Shown in pieces: positions 5,601-11,816 of a stretch of DNA of 14,439 nt. A program made the translations under genes and the position numbers. Numbering within the stretch: the stretch's first letter is position 1; each line of letters begins with the position of its first letter. Source of the DNA: JADGHX01 sp040255575 (GTDB lineage Bacteria; Pseudomonadota; Gammaproteobacteria; Steroidobacterales; Steroidobacteraceae); NCBI GenBank assembly GCA_040255575.1, contig JBDZVF010000125.1, positions 1 to 14,439 on the forward strand. The letters run 5' to 3'. The notes under the pieces are model-generated. The model did no database searches. It saw nothing but the letters and a program-made list of their open reading frames with translations, and was not told the origin of the DNA.

Positions 5601-6920
5601 ATGCTTTCTCCCGACGAAGAACTGCGTATGGCGATGGCCGTGCACAAGGCCGAGCGCTTTGATGAAGCGGAGGCAGGCTATCAGCGCGTGCTTCAGGCGC
5701 GGCCCGATCATCCCAAGGCACTCTACTATCTCGGGCTGCTGCAGTTTCATCGAGGCGATACGGCGACTGCCATCGAGCTCGTGCAGAGTTGTCTGCGGTT
5801 TGCGCGCACCAATGGGCCAGCCTGGATCACGCTCGGCGGGCTGTTGGTTGCGGCGGGTCGTAAGGCAGAGGCCCTGGATGCGTATCGGCAGGCCACGATG
5901 GTCGCGCCCGCGATGGGGGAGGGCTGGTACAACTTCGGCATCTGCCTGCGTGACGAAGGTGATGCAGAAGGCGCGATCGATGCGCTTCGCACGAGCCTGG
6001 CACGCGAGCCGGGCTATTCGCGTTCCTACGAGGCGTTGGCGACGGTGCTCTATCAAGTGGGGCGGTCGCAGGAAGCGGCCGATGTCTACCGCGAATGGGC
6101 CGCGCGTGAGCCACAGAGTGCGAAGGCACGGCATATGGTCGCAGCAGTTTCTCAGCGCGATGTTCCAGCGCGAGCGGCGGATGACTACGTGCGCGAGCTG
6201 TTCGACGACGCGGCACGGTCGTTCGACGCGAATCTCGCGAAGCTGAACTACCGCGCACCGGCGCTGGTGGTCGCTGCGCTTCTTCGGGAAGCAGACCGCG
6301 CGCCGGCTGCGACCGGGCCAGCAGGTGCGGCCGACGCAGCAGGTGCGGCAGATGCAGGTTCGGGCGAGGCAGGTTCGGGCGAGGCGGTCGATGCGGACGG
6401 CACATCAAGTGTCCACGGTGTGTCCCGCGGCCTGGCGATCGTGCTCGACGCAGGTTGCGGCACCGGGCTCTGCGGGCCGCTTCTGAGGCCTCACTGCGAG
6501 CGCCTCATCGGCGTCGATCTTTCAGCGCGGATGATCGAGCGGGCGCGCGGTCGTCAGTGCTATGACGAGCTCGTCGTAGCTGAACTTTCTACCTTCATGC
6601 GAACGCGGCCGAATCTGTTCGATGCCATCGTGAGCGCCGACACGCTCGTCTATTTCGGCGCGCTCGAGGAACCCCTCAGCGCCGCGCATGGCGCGCTCCG
6701 CGATGGCGGCTTGCTCGTCTTCACCGTCGAATCCCTTCCATCGCCCTCGCCACAAGGCTTTCGCCTGCAAGCCCACGGTCGCTACGCGCATAGCGAAGCG
6801 TACCTTCGCGACGCGCTCATCGGCGCCGGCTTCGTCATAACGAATTTCGAGGCCGCGACGCTCCGCGAAGAGAGCGGCGAACCCGTGAGCGGTGCTGTCG
6901 TCACCGCACGCAAAGGCTGA
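5601..6920 (+). CDS. TPR-repeat / SAM-dependent methyltransferase fusion protein
   Basis: A 439-residue cytoplasmic protein like the predicted TPR-containing methyltransferases (COG4976). Residues about 5-180 form five TPR-like helical pairs (for example ALYYLGLLQFHRGDTATAIE at 40-59 and GWYNFGICLRDEGDAEGAID at 108-127). YVRELFDDAARSFDANLAKLNYRAP (197-220) is the usual lead-in to the methyltransferase. The catalytic domain has motif I VLDAGCGTG (281-289), the ribose-binding acidic residue in GVDLSARMI (Asp306), and DAIVSADTLVYFG (341-353). Between these lies an Ala/Gly/Glu-rich insert (about 235-277) encoded by direct repeats, so the linker is longer than expected. The ATG at 5601 lacks a well-spaced ribosome site; ATG at 5628 is a possible alternative. 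The methyl acceptor is unknown; TPRs suggest a protein partner. Confidence 0.88.
   Translation: MLSPDEELRMAMAVHKAERFDEAEAGYQRVLQARPDHPKALYYLGLLQFHRGDTATAIELVQSCLRFARTNGPAWITLGGLLVAAGRKAEALDAYRQATMVAPAMGEGWYNFGICLRDEGDAEGAIDALRTSLAREPGYSRSYEALATVLYQVGRSQEAADVYREWAAREPQSAKARHMVAAVSQRDVPARAADDYVRELFDDAARSFDANLAKLNYRAPALVVAALLREADRAPAATGPAGAADAAGAADAGSGEAGSGEAVDADGTSSVHGVSRGLAIVLDAGCGTGLCGPLLRPHCERLIGVDLSARMIERARGRQCYDELVVAELSTFMRTRPNLFDAIVSADTLVYFGALEEPLSAAHGALRDGGLLVFTVESLPSPSPQGFRLQAHGRYAHSEAYLRDALIGAGFVITNFEAATLREESGEPVSGAVVTARKG
6321..6383 (+). repeat. In-frame direct repeats in TPR-methyltransferase linker
   Basis: A perfect 15-bp tandem duplication, GCAGGTTCGGGCGAG at 6354-6368 and 6369-6383, encodes AGSGE twice. 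Immediately before it, GCAGGTGCGGC-type units at 6321 and 6339 encode AGAAD twice. All units share the GCAGGT core and stay in frame, so the interdomain linker has expanded by slippage without breaking the gene. Confidence 0.85.
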
Positions 6921-7220
6921 CAGTCCAGTTCCACCTGCCGCCGTCCACCCCACTGCCTGCAGTTGCGGGAGTGAGGCGCTTAACCGCCGCCCTCCGCGGA
7001 GAACGCACTTTCAGCTCCGCCGCGAGCGTATGCGACACCGCGGCCGCGCGGAAAAATCACAGCCCATTCCCACACTTGCCCGAAAAAGGGGCGCACGGGC
7101 GATTGGCAGCCGTCCGAAGCGAACACCTTTCCGCGACCGCGACCTCGCCGCCCGCACACGTACGGGCATCCGAAGCCTCGCGCCTTTACACTATGTCGCT
7201 TGGCATTTCCGGGGGCGGGT
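6921..7220. other. Intergenic region upstream of BTAD regulator
   Basis: No gene is supported here. I see a 10-bp palindrome CTCCGCGGAG (6992-7001), an AT-richer patch with GGAAAAATCACA near 7050, and TTTACACTATG near 7184-7195 as a possible but unpaired -10 element. An 18-codon reading frame (ATG 7193 to TAA 7249) overlaps the regulator's start out of frame. No clear terminator follows the upstream gene. Confidence 0.4.
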
Positions 7221-9290
7221 GTGGCAATCGTTTCGGGAAAAGCGGCTAATGCGGGCCGGGAAAAACCGGCTCCCCTGCAGGTGCGCCTGCTGGGTCGCAT
7301 GGCCGTGCTCCGCGGGGCCGAGGAGGTGCCGCTCCCCGCATCCCGCAAGGTCCGCGCACTTCTCGCGCATCTGGCCTGCACGCCCGCCGGCATTTCCAGA
7401 ACCCGCCTCTGCGAGTTGCTATGGGACGGCCCCGATGATCCCCGCGGTGAGCTGCGCTGGTGCCTCAGCAAGCTGCGAAGCGTGCTCGACGACGATGCGC
7501 ACTCGCGCGTCGTGACGAAAGGCGACGCGGTAGGCCTCGACCTCGCCGGCTGCTTCGTCGACGTAGCCGAACTCACGCGCCTCATGCAGACGGGCGTCGA
7601 GAAGATGCCCACGGCCGCTCTTCGCGAGCTCGTCGCATTGTTCGCCGGAGAGTTCGCGGATGGGCTCGAGACGGACCGTAACCCACAGTTCGCCAACTGG
7701 CTGGGCGCGCAGCGCAGACTGTTCCGCACGTGGCATGCGGCTGCACTCGAGCAGCTCGCCGCGTGCGGGAGTGAAGAGCATCCCGCCGATTCGCTCGAGT
7801 GCCTGGAACGCTGGCTCCAGATCATGCCGTTCGAGGAACGCGCGCATCGGCTTCTGCTCGGCACGCTCGTTCGCTGCGGCCGCATCCAGGAAGGCGAGGA
7901 TCATCTCGCCGCCACCATTCGTCTGTTCGAAAGCGAAGGCCTCGACTGGCTGCCGATTCGCGAAGCGTGGCGGGGCGCGAGAAGCCAGGCGCATCAGGAC
8001 ACGCAGCCACGAATGTCGCTCGCTGCGCCAGCTCAGGTGGATCGCACCGACACGGCCGTGGAGCCGGCTCCCTTGCTCGTGATGCCGGACGCGGTGGGGA
8101 CGCGCCGCGCTTCGATCTGCATCATGCCGTTCACCGAACGCACACCGGAAGGTGTCGCCCGCGGCGGCCTGGCGGACGGATTGACCGAAGACATCATCAC
8201 GCGCCTCGCGAAGCTGCGCGTGCTCTTCGTGATCGCACGCGGGAGCGTGTATGCGCTTGGCGAGCGAAACGTTTCTCCCGAAGAGGCCGGTCGGCTGCTG
8301 AATGTCGATTACGTAGCGTGCGGCACCGTGCGCCGCTACGGAGATCGCGTCATCGTGACCGCGGAGCTTTCGGAAGCCCGCGTCGCGCGCATCGTCTGGG
8401 TCGAGGAGTTCACCTGCAAGCTCGACGATGCGCTCACCGTTTTCGATGAAGTGGGCAATCGCATCGTCGCCTCGATCGCCGAAGAGATCGAAGCGACCGA
8501 GCGCAACCGCGCCATTCTCAAGTCGCCGGGCTCGCTGAACGCCTGGGAGGCGTATCACCGCGGCCTGTGGCACATGTATCGCTTCAACGGGGACGACAAC
8601 GCGCGCGCGGCGCATTTCTTCCAGATGGCCCTCAAGCAGGATCGCACGTTTGCGCGCGCGCATGCGTGCCTGTCATTCACACATTTCCAGAATGCGTTCC
8701 TGCATCGAACGGCCGCGCGCGAGACGGAGATCGCGCGCGCTTTCGAAACGGCGGGCGAGGGTCTCGTGGCCGACGACCGCGACCCGGCGGCCCACTGGGC
8801 CATGGGCCGCGCGCTCTGGTTGCGTGGTGAGCTCGACGAGTCGCTGGTGGAGATCGAGAAGTCCCTGGCGCTGAGCCCGAACTTCGCGCTGGGCCACTAC
8901 ACGCGCGGCTTCGTTCAGTGCCAGTCCGGTGATCCGCGTACGGCCATCGAATCCACGGATTACTCCCGGCATCTCAGCCCGTTCGATCCGTTACAGTTTG
9001 CAATGCTCGCCACGCGCGCGATCGCGCTGGTGCGGCTCGGCGAGTATGGCGATGCTGCCGAGTGGGCCATCAAGGCAGCCGCCCGGCCGAACGCGCACGT
9101 TCACATCCTCGGCATCGCCATCAATTGCCTGGCGGCCGCGGGCCGCTTCGAGGAGGCGGCGCAGTTCGTCGCGCGGGCGCGCAAAGCCGCGCCGGGCTAC
9201 GGCCTGCAGGAGTTTCTCGCGTCGTTCCGCCTGGAGCCCACCACGGCGAAATTATTTCGCACGGGCTCCGGTCGTGTAGGATTTGGTTGA
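7221..9290 (+). CDS. Large regulator: winged helix, BTAD, TolB-like domain, TPR repeats
   Basis: A predicted one-component cytoplasmic regulator of 689 residues from the GTG at 7221. Domains in order are: an OmpR/SARP-type winged helix (about 20-100; LQVRLLGRMAVLRG opening, LCELLWDGPDD, LRWCLSKLRSVL recognition region); a bacterial transcriptional activation domain of helical repeats (about 110-250); a linker; and a TolB-like N-terminal domain (about 295-430; ICIMPF, GGLADGLTEDIITRLAKL, VDYVACGTVRR, VTAELSEA). TPR-like repeats follow (about 440-670), for example AHWAMGRALWLRGELDESLVEIEKSL. Such regulators occur in proteobacteria next to varied genes, with ligand sensing proposed but not established. 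In-frame coding reaches a TTG at 7200, but only the GTG has a G-rich site (GGGGG, 5 bases away). Its stop codon lies within a 12-bp palindrome just before the DsbA-family gene. Confidence 0.88.
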   Translation: MAIVSGKAANAGREKPAPLQVRLLGRMAVLRGAEEVPLPASRKVRALLAHLACTPAGISRTRLCELLWDGPDDPRGELRWCLSKLRSVLDDDAHSRVVTKGDAVGLDLAGCFVDVAELTRLMQTGVEKMPTAALRELVALFAGEFADGLETDRNPQFANWLGAQRRLFRTWHAAALEQLAACGSEEHPADSLECLERWLQIMPFEERAHRLLLGTLVRCGRIQEGEDHLAATIRLFESEGLDWLPIREAWRGARSQAHQDTQPRMSLAAPAQVDRTDTAVEPAPLLVMPDAVGTRRASICIMPFTERTPEGVARGGLADGLTEDIITRLAKLRVLFVIARGSVYALGERNVSPEEAGRLLNVDYVACGTVRRYGDRVIVTAELSEARVARIVWVEEFTCKLDDALTVFDEVGNRIVASIAEEIEATERNRAILKSPGSLNAWEAYHRGLWHMYRFNGDDNARAAHFFQMALKQDRTFARAHACLSFTHFQNAFLHRTAARETEIARAFETAGEGLVADDRDPAAHWAMGRALWLRGELDESLVEIEKSLALSPNFALGHYTRGFVQCQSGDPRTAIESTDYSRHLSPFDPLQFAMLATRAIALVRLGEYGDAAEWAIKAAARPNAHVHILGIAINCLAAAGRFEEAAQFVARARKAAPGYGLQEFLASFRLEPTTAKLFRTGSGRVGFG

Positions 9291-9297
9291 CGTCAAC
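9286..9297. promoter_or_regulatory. Perfect 12-bp palindrome between regulator and dsbA-like gene
   Basis: GTTGACGTCAAC is perfectly self-complementary. It includes the last bases and TGA stop of the regulator and ends 18 bases before the ATG of the DsbA-family gene. Its position and symmetry suit binding of a dimeric regulator to the dsbA leader or promoter. It contains TTGAC, so a -35 role is also possible. Confidence 0.4.
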
Positions 9298-9315
9298 TCC
9301 GGTTCCGAGGCGCCG

Positions 9316-10041
9316 ATGAATCGACCGATCGCATTGTTTTGCGCTGTGCTCGTGCTGCTTTTCAGCGTCACTGCGCACGCTGCCGACAAGTGGGTGGAAG
9401 GGAAGAACTACTTCCTGGTGACGCCCCCTCAGCCCACCACCGTCCCGCCCGGCAAAGTGGAAGTCGCGGAAATCTTTTCGTATGGCTGCCCGTACTGCTC
9501 CCAGATCTATCCGATCATGGAGAAATTGAAAGCCGCGCTGCCGGCGAATGCCCAGCTCGTGTATGTGCCGGCGTCCTTCCTGCCGCGCGAAGCGTGGCCG
9601 ATGTATCAGCGCGCGTACTATGCGAACCAGGCGCTCGGCATCGGGGACAAGATGCACAAGCTCATGTTCGACGCTGTCTGGAAGACGGGCGAGCTCGCGT
9701 ACAGCGACCCCACCACGAACCGCATGAAGTCGCGTCTGCCGACGATCGAAGACGCAGCCAAGTACGTTGCCAAGGTAGCCGGCGTCAAGGAGGAGACGTT
9801 CCTGGCCGCGGCGAAGTCCTTCGGCGTCGAAACGAAGATGAAGAATGCGGACGCGTTCGTGAACAACACGCAGTCGCTCAGCACGCCCACGTTCGTGGTG
9901 AACGGCAAATACCGGCTCAATGCCGAGTCGGCCGGCAACTACGACAACGTGATCGAGCTCGTGAAGTATCTCGTCGCCAAAGAAACGCCTGGCGCGAAGA
10001 CGGCGGCAGCGGGCGTCAAGGGCGCGGCCGCGACGAAGTAG
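9316..10041 (+). CDS. dsbA: DsbA-family thiol:disulfide oxidoreductase, CPYC active site
   Basis: A periplasmic disulfide oxidoreductase of 241 residues. The signal peptide MNRPIALFCAVLVLLFSVTAHA is followed by a probable cut before ADKW (residue 22 or 23). The thioredoxin fold with helical insert carries the redox motif FSYGCPYCSQIYP (Cys58, Cys61) after VEVAEIF, and the cis-proline region LSTPTFVVNGKY lies near the end. DsbA proteins introduce disulfides into exported proteins and are re-oxidised by DsbB, which is not in this window. Classical DsbA has CPHC; the CPYC here suggests altered redox potential or a specialised paralogue. The ATG at 9316 with CCGAGG about 9 bases upstream is chosen over an in-frame upstream codon at 9283, since the signal peptide starts here. 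Two exported proteins with paired cysteines follow nearby and could be substrates (inference). Confidence 0.92.
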   Translation: MNRPIALFCAVLVLLFSVTAHAADKWVEGKNYFLVTPPQPTTVPPGKVEVAEIFSYGCPYCSQIYPIMEKLKAALPANAQLVYVPASFLPREAWPMYQRAYYANQALGIGDKMHKLMFDAVWKTGELAYSDPTTNRMKSRLPTIEDAAKYVAKVAGVKEETFLAAAKSFGVETKMKNADAFVNNTQSLSTPTFVVNGKYRLNAESAGNYDNVIELVKYLVAKETPGAKTAAAGVKGAAATK

Positions 10042-10045
10042 CTCC

Positions 10046-10059
10046 GCCGTCGCGACGGC
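10046..10059. terminator. 14-bp GC palindrome after dsbA-like gene
   Basis: GCCGTCGCGACGGC is a perfect palindrome starting 4 bases after the dsbA-like stop. It lacks a T-tract, so it is at best an mRNA-end-stabilising or weak termination hairpin. Confidence 0.35.
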
Positions 10060-10104
10060 CGGGCTGCGCAGTTCGCGAAGCCTGGCCATCGTGAGGGGGC
10101 GGCG

Positions 10105-10126
10105 GCGCGAGAATACGCGCGCTTTT
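10105..10126 (+). terminator. Short hairpin with TTTT tail before exported-protein gene
   Basis: GCGCG and CGCGC (10105-10109 and 10116-10120) form a 5-bp stem followed by GCTTTT. This fits a weak intrinsic terminator between the dsbA-like gene and the next gene. The GAGAATAC within the loop could alternatively be a -10-like element for the gene starting at 10144. Confidence 0.3.
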
Positions 10127-10143
10127 CAAACAGGGTCGAACCG

Positions 10144-10851
10144 ATGCGCGCAGCGATACCTCGTACGCTCCTTCTCGCCACTTCCTTGCTGCTGGCGGGC
10201 ACCGCCTGTGCGGTCGGTGGCGGCGGGGGTGCAACGCCGGCAAAGCCGTGGCGGGACAGTTACGTCACCCGCCTCGAAGCGCTCGCGCTCCTGCAGTCCC
10301 TGAATGCGGACCTGCTCTCGCACGATAGCGCCACTCTCACACTGGATCGCTGGTGCGGAGCGCATCACCTTGCGCAGCCGGCGAAGATCGTCGCCGAGCG
10401 CATGCGCGATGTGGAAAAGGCGGCCACACCCGAGCAGCGGGAAGTGCTCAAGGTGAGCGACACCGAGCCCCTACGATATCGACGTGTGCGCCTGAAGTGT
10501 GGAGCCCGGGTGCTTTCGGAAGCGGATAACTGGTACGTGCCCGGCCGCCTCACACCCGAGATGAACCAGGCGCTCGACACCAGCGACATCGCGTTCGGGC
10601 GGGCGGTGCAGGCGCTTCAATTCCGCCGCCGAACGATGTCGGCGGAGTTGCTCTGGTCCCCTCTTCCGGAAGGGTGGGAGATGGGTGCGGCCGCGCGAAC
10701 GAAAGAGGGGCGGGCACTGGAGGTGCCTCCGTACGTGATTCAACACAAGGCCATCCTCACGCTGCCGGACGGCACGCCGTTCAGCGAAGTGGTCGAAACC
10801 TACACCTCGGAAGTGCTCGGCTTCCCCGAGCCGACCACTCCCAGGCACTGA
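10144..10851 (+). CDS. Exported protein of unknown function, possible chorismate-lyase-like fold
   Basis: 235 residues. The N-terminus MRAAIPRTLLLATSLLLAGTACA is a signal peptide with an ACA cut at about residue 23 and a five-glycine run just after it. The Cys at 22 is in GTAC, a poor lipobox, so type I cleavage is preferred over lipoprotein processing. The mature part contains PLRYRRVRLKCGARVLSEADNWYVP (roughly 109-132), RLTPEMNQALDTSDIAFGRAVQAL and SAELLWSPLP. The arrangement of a basic strand, a WYVP segment, an initially polar helix and FG-V-L is reminiscent of UbiC/chorismate pyruvate-lyase-like domains, but this is tentative and an exported location would be odd for UbiC. The mature part has two cysteines (in RWCGA and LKCGA), which may pair. 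The ATG at 10144 has a weak CAGGG site. It follows the dsbA-like gene by about 100 bases. Confidence 0.75.
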   Translation: MRAAIPRTLLLATSLLLAGTACAVGGGGGATPAKPWRDSYVTRLEALALLQSLNADLLSHDSATLTLDRWCGAHHLAQPAKIVAERMRDVEKAATPEQREVLKVSDTEPLRYRRVRLKCGARVLSEADNWYVPGRLTPEMNQALDTSDIAFGRAVQALQFRRRTMSAELLWSPLPEGWEMGAAARTKEGRALEVPPYVIQHKAILTLPDGTPFSEVVETYTSEVLGFPEPTTPRH

Positions 10852-11070
10852 GGCCCGCGCCTGGAAAGATGCCCACAGAAATATATAGCTCTGCACCTTT
10901 CTGGCCCCCGCGACAAGATGCCTGATAGCCGATGCAACTTAAGCATCGGCATCGAGTGCGAGCCAGTTCACGAATGCATCAACTGTCACCACGCGCCGAT
11001 TCATTACTCCTGCGCGAGGCCGCATAGTTCGCGGCGTGCGCCGCCCCCTGGCGCATGAGGAGTAGGAGTC
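10852..11070. other. Intergenic region with AT-rich patch and long hairpin
   Basis: No gene is supported between the two exported-protein genes. The AT-rich AGAAATATATAG (10878-10889) stands out in the GC-rich surroundings and is a plausible promoter core, although no matching -35 is evident. It is followed by the hairpin at 10924-10953 and then the ribosome-site pair ahead of 11071. Confidence 0.45.
10924..10953. terminator. Strong 11-bp bulged hairpin
   Basis: GCCGATGC (10928-10935) and GCATCGGC (10943-10950) are perfect 8-bp arms around the AT-rich loop AACTTAA. The stem continues with GAT/ATC outside a single bulged A, giving 11 pairs. No T-tract follows on either strand. It could stop transcription from the upstream gene, act as a leader element of the downstream gene, or bind protein as DNA. 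Confidence 0.5.
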
Positions 11071-11079
11071 ATGACGATG
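11058..11079 (+). promoter_or_regulatory. Duplicated ribosome binding site and start codon
   Basis: AGGAG occurs twice (11058-11062 and 11064-11068), 6 bases apart, followed by two in-frame ATG codons (11071 and 11077), also 6 bases apart. Each AGGAG is exactly 8 bases from one ATG. Either start, differing by two residues, could be used, and initiation should be strong. Confidence 0.6.
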
Positions 11080-11469
11080 AATGCTTTCCGTAACGTGGCG
11101 ATCGCGGCGATCGCGATTGTCGCGGCTGCGCCGCTGGCCAGCGCGGCCGACAAGGATGCCAGCGCAGTGATCACCGGCCCCGTCACGCCCGGCGTCTATG
11201 GGCGAGTCGACATCGCCAACAAGCCGTTGCCGGCGCTCGTGTACGAACAGGCGATGTTCATAGAGCGGCCGGATACCACAGGGCGGGTGGAGCCGTTGTA
11301 CCTGCACGTGCCCCCCGAGCATGCCAAGCACTGGCGCAAGTACTGCGACAAATACCAGGCGTGCGATCACCCGGTGTTCTTCGTGAAGTCCGCGGAGTAC
11401 GAGCCGGGCTACGAGCCGCCGAAGCCGGACAAGCAGGGCGGCAAGCGCAAGTTCCGCAGCGGCTGGTAA
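11071..11469 (+). CDS. Small exported protein, 'YLHVPP-HAKHW' family, unknown function
   Basis: 132 residues (130 if the ATG at 11077 is used). The signal peptide MNAFRNVAIAAIAIVAAAPLASA is cut before ADKD (near residue 26). The mature core matches a small exported family seen in Burkholderiales and Xanthomonadales: TPGVYGRVDI (39-48), a Pro-rich strand (PLPALVYE), VEPLYLHVPPEHAKHWRKYCDKYQACDHPVFFV (73-105), and a basic tail rich in Pro, Lys and Gly. Cys92 and Cys98, six residues apart, are conserved in such proteins and probably form a disulfide, fitting the DsbA-like gene upstream. No enzymatic motif is visible and function is unknown. A very good duplicated ribosome binding site precedes it, and a terminator-like hairpin follows it. 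Confidence 0.85.
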   Translation: MTMNAFRNVAIAAIAIVAAAPLASAADKDASAVITGPVTPGVYGRVDIANKPLPALVYEQAMFIERPDTTGRVEPLYLHVPPEHAKHWRKYCDKYQACDHPVFFVKSAEYEPGYEPPKPDKQGGKRKFRSGW

Positions 11470-11481
11470 GCCGCGACTCGA

Positions 11482-11505
11482 TGCGGCCACGGAGGGCCGC
11501 AATGT
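11482..11505 (+). terminator. Hairpin after small exported-protein gene
   Basis: TGCGGCC (11482-11488) and GGCCGCA (11495-11501) form a perfect 7-bp stem with a 6-base loop, beginning 12 bases past the stop codon. They are followed by the modest T-tract TGTT. It is probably the transcription end of the small exported-protein gene. Confidence 0.5.
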
Positions 11506-11537
11506 TACCGAACACAAACCCAACCAGACCAAACCGC

Positions 11538-11591
11538 ACCCGAACCCGAACCCAAACCCGAACCCAAACCCAAACCCAAACCCAAACCCGA
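11538..11591. repeat. Telomere-like hexamer array (ACCCRA)n, G-quadruplex-prone on minus strand
   Basis: Nine consecutive hexamers are either ACCCGA or ACCCAA, in the order G, G, A, G, A, A, A, A, G at position 5. On the minus strand this reads as GGG runs separated by TTT or TTC. There are more than four consecutive G3 tracts with 3-base loops, the standard G-quadruplex pattern. It is a microsatellite and not a CRISPR array, because it has no spacers. Confidence 0.92.
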
Positions 11592-11624
11592 GTCCAAGAC
11601 CCGAGTCCAAGACCCGAGTCCAAG
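11586..11624. repeat. 13-bp tandem repeat, three perfect copies
   Basis: ACCCGAGTCCAAG occurs at 11586-11598, 11599-11611 and 11612-11624 without mismatches. It is then followed by ACCCAAACCCGAG. The first six bases of the unit are the ACCCGA hexamer of the adjacent array, so the 13-mer appears to be a derived, longer unit growing from the hexamer tract. Confidence 0.92.
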
Positions 11625-11816
11625 ACCCAAACCCGAGCCCCGCGTCCCCACCCGAAACCGCACGCGCGAACACCGTGCCCGGCCGGAGCCGACCGGGTTC
11701 CATTGCCAACAGGGAAACAGCCAACCAGCCCGCTGCAAAGAACTCTGGCGTGGGGTGTTCGCCTCGCGCTAATTTTCGCCGTTGCCACGTGGAAGGGTCC
11801 GCTCGAGGGGGAGCAG

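Larger units (their letters stand above)
11506..11816. other. Repeat-containing intergenic region upstream of ankyrin gene
   Basis: Apart from the tandem arrays at 11538-11624 and looser CCCGA/CCCAA-like sequence around them, no gene is supported. The plus-strand frame of the ankyrin gene stays open through it because the repeat contains no stops, but its translation is low-complexity Arg/Thr/Gln. CTAATTTT near 11768 is a possible -10-like patch before the ankyrin start. Confidence 0.5.

Noticed and set aside
7419..8663. Minus-strand open frame of 414 codons
   Set aside because: It is antisense to the winged-helix/BTAD/TolB-like regulator and has no motif or start signal.
9121..10089. Minus-strand open frame of 322 codons across the DsbA gene
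   Set aside because: The plus strand encodes an unmistakable DsbA with signal peptide and CPYC motif; the antisense translation is Arg-rich shadow.
11538..11624. CRISPR array
   Set aside because: Repeat units are 6 and 13 bp, contiguous, with no unique spacers and no cas genes.
11361..11816. N-terminal extension of the ankyrin protein through the repeat array
   Set aside because: It would overlap the preceding exported-protein gene and translate the microsatellite. A strong ribosome site plus signal peptide support the start at 11817.
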